A model generated the notes under the pieces. It made no database searches. It saw only the letters and a list, made by a program, of their open reading frames with translations, and had not been told where the DNA came from. Shown in pieces: positions 9,567-20,693 of a DNA stretch of 64,000 nucleotides (its first letter is position 1; the number at the start of each line of letters is the position of its first letter). Source of the DNA: Tieghemostelium lacteum (lineage: Eukaryota > Evosea > Eumycetozoa > Dictyosteliales > Raperosteliaceae); assembly GCA_001606155.1 (NCBI GenBank), contig LODT01000022.1, positions 186,001 through 250,000 of the forward strand, written 5' to 3'. A program made the position numbers and the translations under genes.

Positions 9567-11174
9567 TTAGCAGATACATATAACTTCATTTTTTTTAAAT
9601 ATATCAAGTAGTTGTTGGTTTAGTCTTCCTATCATTCTAATTGCTTGTATGACCTTGTTGGATGAAAAAACATTTTGAAATTCTTTACAGTCAATTTCCT
9701 CTTTTGGTGGTGGTCCTGAAATGTGTAGTGTTAATAAAGTTCTATTTACACGAAGGATATCTAGAATTGCTGGAATTATTGCAAAGTATTTGGTAGGTAG
9801 CTTATGGAATGTTCCATTATAGATAAACAACTTCTCGATTGTAGAGTTATTTTGAATTGCTGTAACCAGATCAGATAACTGATCCTGTGAGTCTATATTT
9901 AAAGTAGCCACAGAAATTTCAACTATAGATGGATGGTTACATTTCAATAGATTAACAAGATCACTATGATTCATATGTCTATAGTGAACAGAACGAACAT
10001 GATGGTTTTGGAGTAGATATAAATGAGAGTCTTTAAATGACGCCTCGTGTGACCTAATCTCAACTATTTTTAAATTAACCATCTCTATTATATGTCCATC
10101 TAGTTCCTGAACATAATCAACCACCACTTTTTTTAGTGAATTTTTGGATTTCCAAATGGACATTGGGTTGAATGGACTGCCAATTCTGAGGGAAATTTCA
10201 GGGGTGTTGAAAACTTCATCACAGAATCTAAATGTTTCAATGGAACTATTATCAATAACCGAATTTGTAATCTGACTATTTTCAGTAAATTGAATATTAC
10301 TAAAAGACACCCATACAAAAGAACATTGAATAGTATTTAAGAGTTTAAATACAGATTGATAATTGATATTTGTTTCTGTTTTTAGGCATAGATATTTTAG
10401 AACATTTTTCTTAGATTCTAATACTTTATCTATTACACAGTCGTATACCTCTACCCCTGGTGTTACCTCCACACAGTCTAATGAAAGGTCATCTAAATTT
10501 GGTGTACTATCTAAAAGTGTACATAAACATGTCCATGTAATAGCTGAAAGACAGAGATCAAGTCTAGTTAACTTGGTTAATGAATGTGGAAATGTCAAGG
10601 CAGGTATTTTTGCATTGTGTATATAAAGTGAACAAAAAATGTTTCTCTTGAATAGCAAATCAATTTGACTTTCAGTGAATTCCTGATGTTGTACATCATC
10701 ATATCCTGAATATGACATAAAACACTGTACTTTATCATTTTCTACAAGATCAACTGTTTTTTCATTCATTTCATCAAAATTAGAATCTAGATACAATGAT
10801 TCTACATTTCTATAAAATAAATGATTATTTCTAGTAAATGATTTTATATTTTTAATGGATTTAATCTTGTCTTTCATTGCTTTTACAGTTGGTTGATCAT
10901 CCCTATTGGTAAACAATCTGACTTGGTAATTAATGTTATATAACTGTGTCAAATGTACCCATTTCTCAACTAGTATTCCATCATTTATATGAAAACTGTA
11001 AGGTGTAATTTCAATTAGTTTAGTGATACTGAGCTTTGGTATTATATCTCTGTTCCATTGTTTAGATATCAGTGTGTATTTTTGAATAAAGTATACCAGA
11101 TATTGTAAATCTATAGTGTGATTGATTAAATACCCTAATATATCACCGAATACTATATTCGACAGTACTATCAT
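9567..11174 (-). CDS. F-box/LRR-like paralogue D (divergent)
   Basis: Single-exon gene of 535 codons, ATG at 11172-11174. It retains the family N-terminus (FGDILGYLINH, KYTLISKQWNRDIIPKL) but is well diverged elsewhere. Leucine-rich segments such as LTRLDLCLSAI, LDDLSLDCVEV and IVEISVATLNI run through the body. It ends differently from A-C, with FKKNEVICIC. It is the outermost member of the left array and is divergently arranged with the WDR59-like gene across about 1 kb. Function unknown. Confidence 0.75.
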   Translation of the reverse strand: MIVLSNIVFGDILGYLINHTIDLQYLVYFIQKYTLISKQWNRDIIPKLSITKLIEITPYSFHINDGILVEKWVHLTQLYNINYQVRLFTNRDDQPTVKAMKDKIKSIKNIKSFTRNNHLFYRNVESLYLDSNFDEMNEKTVDLVENDKVQCFMSYSGYDDVQHQEFTESQIDLLFKRNIFCSLYIHNAKIPALTFPHSLTKLTRLDLCLSAITWTCLCTLLDSTPNLDDLSLDCVEVTPGVEVYDCVIDKVLESKKNVLKYLCLKTETNINYQSVFKLLNTIQCSFVWVSFSNIQFTENSQITNSVIDNSSIETFRFCDEVFNTPEISLRIGSPFNPMSIWKSKNSLKKVVVDYVQELDGHIIEMVNLKIVEIRSHEASFKDSHLYLLQNHHVRSVHYRHMNHSDLVNLLKCNHPSIVEISVATLNIDSQDQLSDLVTAIQNNSTIEKLFIYNGTFHKLPTKYFAIIPAILDILRVNRTLLTLHISGPPPKEEIDCKEFQNVFSSNKVIQAIRMIGRLNQQLLDIFKKNEVICIC

Positions 11175-12230
11175 TATTATTTTTAAACTAAAGAATGAAA
11201 ATGAAAAAACATTTATTGTGAAGTATATTTAAAATAAATATTTTACAAGAAAAACCAACATGCAAATATCTAGATATTACTTGTTAATCTTAATTTTGAT
11301 TGATGACGTTTTCATATTTTAGGAGGGAAGGAACCAATTAATTTAATTAAAAAACCAATGGTTCTCTATTGAAATTTCTAAATGATGGACCCTTTAAACC
11401 TGTAACCTTCCATACCTTTTTCTAATAAGCTTTGAAGAATTAGTTTTAATTTTTATCAAAGGAAAATTAATTATAATTTTCTGTTACAAAGAATGTGTTG
11501 ATATTTATCAGTATATATTGAAGTATTTTAAAATATTTTTGAGTTAATAGAGTCCAAAAATTATTTGTATAAATAAATAATTAAATATCTGTGCGAAACC
11601 TATATCTTTCAAAAATTTTACTCTACAATTTAAACACCTGTTGTAATTCAACCCAACAAACATAGATACAAGGAAAACAAGGTATGTAGATTATTTGCAA
11701 ATAGGATTGTTAGACAGGTAGACTTGGTAATAGAACAATAGTTGAATTCAACTTGTTAGTTGTTGAAGAAGTTGGAAAAGTGAATAAAGGGTTTGATTTT
11801 GATGAGGTAGATTGAGATTGTGTGAGTTTCAGTCACCTAGATATATGTATTTACTAAATTTTTTCGTTAAGGGTGTTATTATATTAAATTCTATAGTATA
11901 TGATAGATACAAATTAAATTTCTTCAACAACAACATCATTACTGAAAGATTGTTCAACTCATTGATGTTTGAACGAAATATAATAATAAATGAAATTATA
12001 ATTATATAATTGTTATGATTTTTTGATTAATTTCAAAACAATGTTTTTTTTAAAATTTTTATTTTTTTTTTTAGAATTTTAGTGTGGAGAGGAAATTATG
12101 TAATTAGAGTGATCTTTGAATCATAAAAAGAAATAATAATTAGAATAACTGACTTCGAAATATATATAAAGAAATCACACAAATACACTACACTAATAAT
12201 TTTTAGAGGAATATACTAAGGTGTGATATC
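11175..12230. other. Intergenic, no gene recognised
   Basis: AT-rich spacer between two divergent genes, so it should contain both promoters. An open stretch of 65 codons at 11812-12009 has no recognisable features and normal intergenic composition. A perfect 14-base palindrome centred on GAATTC lies at 11740-11753 with partly complementary flanks. No tRNA-like or other RNA gene was recognised. Confidence 0.6.
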
Positions 12231-15200
12231 ATGAATAAACAAATAACATCAAAAACATTTCAACAAAATTATAATATTAAATTCAATGAGATTGTAAATT
12301 CCATTGCCGTTGATAAAACTGGTTCATTTGTATGTTTAGGTGGCAAGAAACAGCTACAAATCATTGATTTAGAACTTTTAAGGAATGTAAAGAATATACT
12401 ACAAAAGAGTAAATGGGAAGTTGGTGTAGTAGATTGGAATAACACCTCTCAGAATTTAATAGCTTCATCTGTAAGTATTCTTAGCACTCTACCATAATCT
12501 AAAGATTGTGGATCTCTAATATACTGTTATTTACAGTCGAATCAAGATGCGTTTATATGGGATATTGAAAATTCAAAATATCCATTACTATGTCAGATAA
12601 CATGTCACACAAGAGCGGTCAGTGATCTCTCTTGGAGTATATTAGATAGAAATATTTTAGCAACTACCAGCGCAGATTCATATATACATTTGTGGGATCT
12701 CAGAACACCAAACAAAGCAATGAAAATGAAAACTTTTTGTTCACACATTTTAGGTGCAATTCAAGTTAAATGGAATAAATTTAATCCAAATATACTTGCT
12801 TCTGCACATGAAAGTAATTTAATGATATGGGATTTAAGAGTAGGTTTAATTACAATTTAGAATATTAAACTTTAGATATGACTAACATATGTTATATAGA
12901 AAGAGAATGCGGAATTAAATACTACAGTACATTCTGGTAAAATTTATGGTATTGATTGGTCACCAGAGGTTGAAAATGAAATTTTAACATGTTCGCAGGA
13001 TAAGACTATAAAGATATGGTCATATCCTAATACTAAACCTATAGGTATCATAGCAACTAATAATCCAGTATTGAGAGCAAAATACCTGCCAATGGGTAAA
13101 GGTATAGTTAGTATATCAGATAGAGGAGAGAATAATATTCGTTTGTGGTCTAGTAATAATTACACAGTACCAGTTGCAACATTTCAAGGTCATACAGACT
13201 CTATTAGATCTTTTGACTATAGAATTAGATCGGATCAGAAAGATCTCCAGATTGTATCTTGGTCTAAAGATCAGTATCTAAGACTTTGGAAATTGGATAA
13301 CAGTTTAAAATACATTTTTGGAATTGAACCTCTTCCTGAATCAGAACAAATTCAACAGCCATGTGGTGGAAATACACAGTTACCTACCTCTTCTGAAAGT
13401 CTACCCATTTCACAACAACAACCAAATCAAAATATAACATCATCACCAACTAATAATATATCATCATCGATATCACCTATATCTAGCAGTGCTTCATTAG
13501 GTGATCATTATATAGAAGACACACAATCCAATCACAGCAGTACAGGTAGTAACAGTATGAATTCTCCAATTTTAAAATCATCCCAACAACATCAACAGCA
13601 TCAGATGCAATTAGATGATGAACATGTTCAAGGATGTACATTAGAGTACGAATTCAAAATCATACAAAACAAATTCTTAGACAAATCATTGAAAATCGAA
13701 CAAATCAATTTACAAAAACGTGTATGTGTAGTTACATGTACTATTCCAAATAACTTTAATGTCTTTGATAGTAGTAGTAATACAGTTTCAACCAACAGTA
13801 CTTCATCAACATCATCATCTTCACAACAACAAAGTCTAATTGACAGTACTATTGTTCAATTGAGAGTATCATTCCCATCATTATATCCAAATGGTGCTGT
13901 ACCAAGTTTTGAATTTTTAACATTTGCCTGTAATACTGATTTGAAAACCAATACCAGTATACTTGCATCACTTTACCAAGTTGCATGGGGTAGAGTTACT
14001 AAATCCTTACCATGTTTTGAACAGTGTCTATTAAAATTAGTATTTTTGGTAAAACAATCAGTAATTGATAGACAGTCCTCAAATAACAATAGTAGTATTT
14101 TAACACCAACAAAACCAATAGATGAACAAAGTAAGAATAATAATAATAATAACAATAATAGTGTAGATAATATTTTTCAAAATAATGATAGTGCATACTC
14201 AATAGTTTTGGATCAAAATATTCTTAGTTTTGATCAATCGAATAATAGTTATAAAAATCAATTTATAGCACCTCAACAACAGACACAACCACAACAACAA
14301 CAACAAGACGATATAAATATAAGAAAATCCAATAATAGAATAGATATACCAAATAACAAAACAATTCAATCACAACAAATTTTGTCAAGATCACCAAGTA
14401 CCAATTCACCCCCAAATTATTTAAATAATTCAAGTAAAAACAATATGTTTACCAATTTGATTATGAATAAGAAATCTTTACCTTCTGCCAATGGTGATAT
14501 AATGATTTTAAATAACTATAAAACTGATAATAATGTAAATAGTAGTAGCGATGAACCATCATTACCTTTGTCACCAATACTAAGCAATATACATTTATAT
14601 CAACAACAAAATCAACAACAACTCTCACAATGGGCTGTTTCTCCTTCCAACCCCAGTAGTAACAATTCCAATACTAATAATAATAATAATATTAATAGTA
14701 ATACCACAAATAACAATGAAATGATATCTCTATCATCTCATAGAACCTCTACGAGATTAGTACCACCTGTCATGTTAAATCTCTCCATTTGTGATTCACA
14801 ACCATGTCCAAGATTATGTGGTGTAGCATTTGGTGGAATTCAAAATAGAATTATTATTTTTAAAAATAGATTTATACCTAATAGTAGTATAGGTAATGAT
14901 AGTAATAATATAGTTAGTAATTTTTCAACACCTAGAACCTATAAAGAACTATTATCACTTTATGCACCTGATAATTTCTCTTCACAACATTCTCCAAATA
15001 ATCAGCCAGTCTCCAAATTGCTACACAATAACAGTTTTAATTACGATAATATGGTAAGTTAGTTGGTTATTCCCCAAACCACCAACCCTTCTAAAGTTCA
15101 AAAAATATTTTTTTGAAGATGTCTCAACCCAAAATGGTTACTAATTTTTTTTTTACTCTATCTTACAAATATTTTTATAAAGATATTTGGAACACCAACT

Positions 15201-16700
15201 TCACCCAATATTCTAGGTCAAAATTTAATACAATCACCAACTTTAAAATCACAAAAAAGTAACACAAATGCGATGATACCATTATCACCATCAATTAGCA
15301 GTAGTAGTGCAGCAGCTAATACCAGCAATGTAATTATCAATAATAACAATAATAATGGTAATTTTATAGTAATACCAATAATTAAAATGTATGATAACAT
15401 TCCAAGTTTCTCACCAGTTAATGAGCACTTGGCAAGAGAGTATATTCTCTCTGGTCATACCATTGAAGAAATATGTACAGTCAATCAGGATTTAGTAAAA
15501 TCAGCCAACAGAAGTGATCTAGTTAAACTATGGTCAACTCTTCGTTTGATTACTGATCCTAAACTCTACCAGAGATACTATAATCAACAACAATTATCAC
15601 ATAGTAGAAAATCATTATCTGAATACACTCAACAACATGATGACAATTGGCCTACCCATCCATTAGGTAGACCTTTGGTTCAGTCACTGATGAATCATTA
15701 TCAAAAGATTGGTGATTTTCAGACACTTGCAATGATTAGTTGTGTGTTGATATTAGCAGCACATCAACTTCAACAAACTCTTGCGCAATCACCTCCATCA
15801 CCACCTATATTCAGTGCTAATCCAAGTTCATTGGATTATGGTAATATTATGCAAAATACTACCACATTGGCACCTTTCTCACCAGTATTCCAAAATTATG
15901 CAACTGAAAACACATCTACAGCTACAAAACAACAACACATTCAAATGATACTGAATAGTACTTCAAGTAGTACAAGTAATAGTAGTATTATAGGTGGTAG
16001 TTATCATATGTTAGGTGAATCTGCTACATTTAGATATGATCTCAATCTGTGTCTACTCGATCCTTCAAAATCAAAAGTCTATGACCAATACAGACATTTA
16101 TATGCAGAGTATCTCTATCGATATGGTCTACTGGAGAAGAGAGCTGAACTTTTAAAATTCACACAAAATGTTTCTAAACAACCAGATAGTGAAGACAGAC
16201 CTGGTATCATTGGATTTGGAATTGATTGTCCAAAATGCCAGAGAAAACTTAACAGCTACTATTGTAATCACTGCAAATTCTATGCATTCAAGTGTTCAAT
16301 TTGTAATAATTCAGTTAGAGGTTTAAGTAGTTTTTGTTTTCAGTGTGGTCACGGAGGTCACACTGATCACATTAAAGGTTGGTTTGATAAACACTCTAAA
16401 TGTCCAACTGGTTGTGGTTGTAATTGTTCATCACACAATAATACATGGTCGACTTTGAGTGGTAGTTCTAAACATACACCACCATTTATATCAACTCCAC
16501 AGTCCAGTTCCTCTATTACCTATCAACATGTCAGATCAACTTCCATCTCTCAAATGTCCAGTCAAAATTCTGGAAAATACAATCGTAGATATTCCATTTC
16601 GGCACAAGACGATGACAATCATGGTGGATATGGTGGCGATACATTTTTCCATGAAATGTTAAATAGTCCCTCATCAATATCATCCAATGCTCATCATTAA
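12231..16700 (+). CDS. wdr59: WDR59-like GATOR2 subunit
   Basis: Four exons: 12231-12470, 12537-12839, 12900-15053, 15183-16700. All introns are GT-AG (66, 60 and 129 bases) and join in frame to give 1404 residues. Residues 1 to about 310 form a WD40 propeller (FIWDIE, IHLWDLR, LMIWDLR, IKIWSYP, IRLWSS, LRLWKLD). An RWD-like domain with a Ser-rich insert spans about 420-565 (VQLRVSFPSLYPNG, PCFEQCL). A long Asn/Gln-rich linker follows. A C-terminal RING-like zinc domain lies at about 1247-1315 (CPKC, CNHC, CSIC, CFQCGHGGH, CPTGCGC). WD40-RWD-RING in this order is typical of WDR59/Sea3. GATOR2 promotes TORC1 signalling at the lysosome by opposing GATOR1. The gene converges on the MUS81-like gene with 69 bases between stops. 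Confidence 0.85.
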
Positions 16701-16769
16701 TCCAATCACTCAAAAATAAAATACCAGTGGGGACATTATAAAAAGCGGTGCCTTAATATAATAATTTAT

Positions 16770-19115
16770 TTAATCATCAATTACAATTGGACCATTGATA
16801 CTTTTTGTTCTTTTAGTTACTCTAGCCTTATTTGGAATTGGGTTTCTATTTGGAGATTCATTCATTGGTCTTTCTATTATACCAAGTGAACTGTGTGATT
16901 TTACTAAAGAAATTGATGATATCTCTTTAAATGGAGTAGGTGGAGGTAATTGTACAGATGTCATTTCTTCATCATCGTCTTTAATTCCATGATATATATT
17001 ATTATTATTATCAATATGATTAGTTAATTGTAAAGTTTCACTAGTACTATTGGCAGGTACAGCCATTATCGCATTTCTTTGATTAAAATTACTATTTGGT
17101 TCTAATTTTGATATTAAATCAGTGTCTTTATCGTAAGTTACCATTTGTGTGATATCCTTTGTGCCTGTAACTGATTGAAATACATTACATCTAACAACCA
17201 ATTGTAAATGTAAAAAATAATAGTTGATATAATCCCAATCTAAAATATTTGATAGTAGTCCACATTCTGAATTGAATCCTTCTTCATAGGGAGAACTATT
17301 ACTCTTTTTAAACAATAGGAAATCTTTTTGGAATGCATTTTGTGTAGCTTGAGTTTTTTTGCCGACATCGTGAATACCAGTTACACCTAAATATCTGTCA
17401 GTGAGTAAAGGATTACTCAATGTATTTTTGACATGTGCTCTGTATTCTGGATTTAGAGAGTACTCTCTGACATGATTTGAATTCCATCCCATTACAAATT
17501 TCTGTTTACAATGGTTCTGTAAAACCAATATATTGTTATTGTGTTGTGATGCTGATATATTGTTTCTGGTTTGATTGACGTTCTGTTTCAGTTCAATGAC
17601 AGGTATCATTGGGAAGTTATTATGCAACAGAGGATCACTTTGAAGCAATTTGGCAATCATAGCTAAATGTTTACATGTATCTAGTAGACTGTAAGTTCTG
17701 ATAATTTGGAAACCTTCTCGTAGCGCCATTTCATCAATTTCAGATTTAATTGCTTCGGCAGAGTATCTTGTTTTTGTTGTATAGAAATTCTGGTCCTCTC
17801 CTTCAATGATATAAAACTTTTTGTGGATATTTGGGTGTGATTTCAGCTTTAACAATTGAGTATCTATACGACCATCTTTCATTGAGTGTATCAAGTCAGC
17901 CCAAGTCTTTCTCTCAAAGAGAAATGGAAACATTTCTTTTTCGTCTAGTTTAAATACCTCGTCTCTATGGTGTCTTACAAAAATAAAGTCGCCAGCAGGT
18001 AACCCTTTATTAACTGTATTTACACCCATTTCTTTGAGATTTCTAACAATAGAATCTTTTTTCTTTTCCTGAAGATCAACAATGACAAAGATCTCATCTT
18101 GCTTGAAGTTTAAAAACATGTGGTTTTTCAGTAAGAAATCTTCATAAATATAAAAGAACTCCTTTATATGGCAAGCAAATGTCGAACCTGAATCGGTTAA
18201 ACTGTACATGTGACCATCGTGATTAAAGTAGCCTTTCTCAACCAAAGTTGCAACCTTCTCTTCATTCTTCATTCTATGATATTCAGTATCCCTTATATCC
18301 TCTTTTGTGAATCTCTGTGCAGATGAGGCAAGAGTTGGTAATGTACAACCTTTATTACGAGGTTCAAATAACATTCCAACCAGAAACGCAGATGGACACG
18401 ACCTAAATCTAGGACAATAATCCAATTTATCTTCCACTGCTGCTTTCTTTGGTTTTGTTGGTGATATAACTATTTTGTTACTAGGTGGTGTTTTTGTTTT
18501 AGCAGGACTTAAGTCTTGTGTAAGTGATCTCATAAGATTCAAAGGTTTCATTTCAGAGTCTTCAACTAAATCTGGTTGAGATTTTGAATAAATCTTTGAA
18601 TCACTCTTATTTGTAAAATAAGATAATATACTACTCTTATTACTCGAAGATGATGATGACAGTGTTGGTGATGTAGGTGATGGTGGTTCTGTCTTTGTTT
18701 TCTTTAAATTTGATTCACTCTTACTTGCCTGTATCTCCAACTTTTTCTTTAAAGCTACATTAGATGTAGGTGATGGTAATGTTAATTTAATTTTATTAGC
18801 ACTCCCATTACCATTATTATTATTGGATATTGGTTCAAGTTTTATAGGTGATATTAGAGTAGATGAACTAATTGGTGAAAGACTTGTTATTGCCGATGTA
18901 GGTGACTTTATAATTGAACTAGGTGTGGAATATGGTGATCTTGAATTAACTTTTAATCTTGGAAGTAATTGTAAATTAGATGTTGAAAATACTTTTAATA
19001 ATTCTATATTTTGACGTTCAATCCATTTTAGTTCATCAAATAGTGTTTTATCAGTCGAGGTAATTAAACCAATTGGTGGTTGACCATCTTCCATTGATGC
19101 TGTAAACTCTTGGCA

Positions 19116-19169
<54 letters not shown>

Positions 19170-20162
19170 ACTATTTTGAATTTTGTTTTGATTACTGTTT
19201 ATAACATGACTTGATAATGATGGTGATGTTGTGAGATTTGATTCGGTTTTAACAAATGGTGGAGGTGAAGAAAAACTGATACTATTGTTACTTGTATTGA
19301 TACTACTGGTATCTGGTTGAGTACTATGCTCATCTGGTTGAGTACTTCCAAATTCATCATCATCATCATCAATTTCTTCCTCTGTATCTTCAAAATCATC
19401 AGTATCAATGTCATTTAATGGTATAATTTGAGTATTGGGTTGACTTTGTTTTTCATCTATATCTACATCTACATCTATAAAATTTACAGAATTATTATCT
19501 GCAAAGGCACTAGCCATTGTTATAAGAGGTGGTGTTGTGGGTCTTGTAATACTACTAAATGTCTTTATAGGTGTTGTTGGAGGTGAATTGGTAAGTCGAA
19601 GTGGTATTGGATTTTTACTTATTCTATTAATGTAATGGTCTAGTGGATCTGAATAAGGTTTATCCATTTTGATATACCTATCTAAACAATCTTTGATATC
19701 TGGTAGTATAAGTTGATATTTAGTAGCCTCGAATGTCAGTGGCAATTGCTGTATAATATCTTCACCAAATGGTTTAATAACAGTAGAAAACAATGCTCTT
19801 CTCAAAGTATTGGCAATGGCATATGCTTGTGATTCTTTAAGTTGTTGATTCGATGTTAGTTCCGAACTCTGTTGATTTTGTTTAGCTGCATAAACATTTA
19901 AAACCTCATTTAATATCACTGCTAATAATGGATTGGAACAAGATTCCAATATATCACCTTCTTTTATACCATCTTGTTGGAATGTAAGATGTAGTTTCAA
20001 AGAGTTTCCATTTTTAAACCATGCTTTACTAGATACCTGGTAAATATCCACATGTGCAACCAGTTCTTGTGCAATCTGCTTATCAGCGTCTACATTTATC
20101 TCCTTATATGATCCATTTGTTTCAACACTATAATGTTTTGGTGTTCTGATTTTAATTTTCAT
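16770..20162 (-). CDS. mus81: MUS81-like structure-specific endonuclease
   Basis: Single exon, 1130 codons. An N-terminal region of about 90 residues of unclear fold is followed by a helix-hairpin-helix-like segment (NPLLAVILNEVL ... AYAIANTLRRAL, about 90-155). An Asn/Ser/acid-rich linker (about 200-570) includes a pure Asn run. A winged-helix segment follows (FRSCPSAFLVGML ... YSLTDSGSTFA, about 575-660). The ERCC4 nuclease core has VDLQEK near 690, AGDFIFV near 720 and FERKTWADLI near 748, which give the GD-x(n)-ERK-x3-D signature with all catalytic residues present. MUS81 cuts branched DNA such as stalled forks and recombination intermediates, normally with an EME1/MMS4-type partner not seen here. 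Fungal and animal MUS81 are about 550-630 residues; the excess is linker and the extended ends. Confidence 0.75.
19116..19167. repeat. (ATT)n microsatellite coding a poly-Asn run
   Basis: An uninterrupted trinucleotide run inside the MUS81-like gene reads AAT on the coding strand and gives a run of about 17 Asn. Such runs are common in dictyostelid proteins and likely vary in length between strains. Confidence 0.9.
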
Positions 20163-20693
20163 TTTATTACTATATAAAGTTGTACAAAATCTCTTTGTTC
20201 ATTGAAAAATTTTAATTAAAAATGATAATTTTAAATTTTTTGAATTTTTTAACGACAACATGGAAAGAGATAGAGTAAAAATATAGCAACAGAAAACAGT
20301 TATCCTATAGGCATTCAACCCAAAATTTTGATACCAATTCATACTGTAGAGACCATATTATATGCAAAGAGGTATGGCATTTTAATTGGTTTCTGCACTT
20401 TGAAAAGGTGGGAATTGTTGAGGACCGAGTTTGGTTCCTATTTAGTGAATGTAATTGTTAAAAAAGGAAACATTAGGTTCATATGTTTTTAAAAGTTTGC
20501 TAATGGTCCAGTTAAATTTATTTACTTAATTAAATCAAAAATTATAAGCTCTCATTTTGTTAATTAAATAAAACATTTGTATCATTATTATAATAATAGA
20601 TTCAATTGATTTATAAAAGGCGGGTATTTTTTTTTTTTTTTTATTTTGATTCAGTGAAAATTCATACAAACTATTACGATAATCATTGAATCA
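20163..20693. other. Divergent intergenic spacer
   Basis: Lies between the start codons of the MUS81-like gene and the coiled-coil gene. It holds A/T runs, including about 16 T ending near 20642 just upstream of the right gene, as is usual for dictyostelid promoters. Nothing else was recognised. Confidence 0.6.

Noticed and set aside
9567-11174. Horizontal transfer of the divergent paralogue D
   Set aside because: Its base composition and the family N-terminus match its neighbours; ordinary divergence suffices.
11812-12009. 65-codon frame in the D-WDR59 spacer
   Set aside because: No motif, intergenic composition, and no splice partners found.
13071-16700. Separate genes for the 663- and 475-codon frames on the plus strand
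   Set aside because: Splice sites join them in phase with the upstream WD40 exons, and together they make one WDR59-like protein with WD40, RWD and RING in the expected order.
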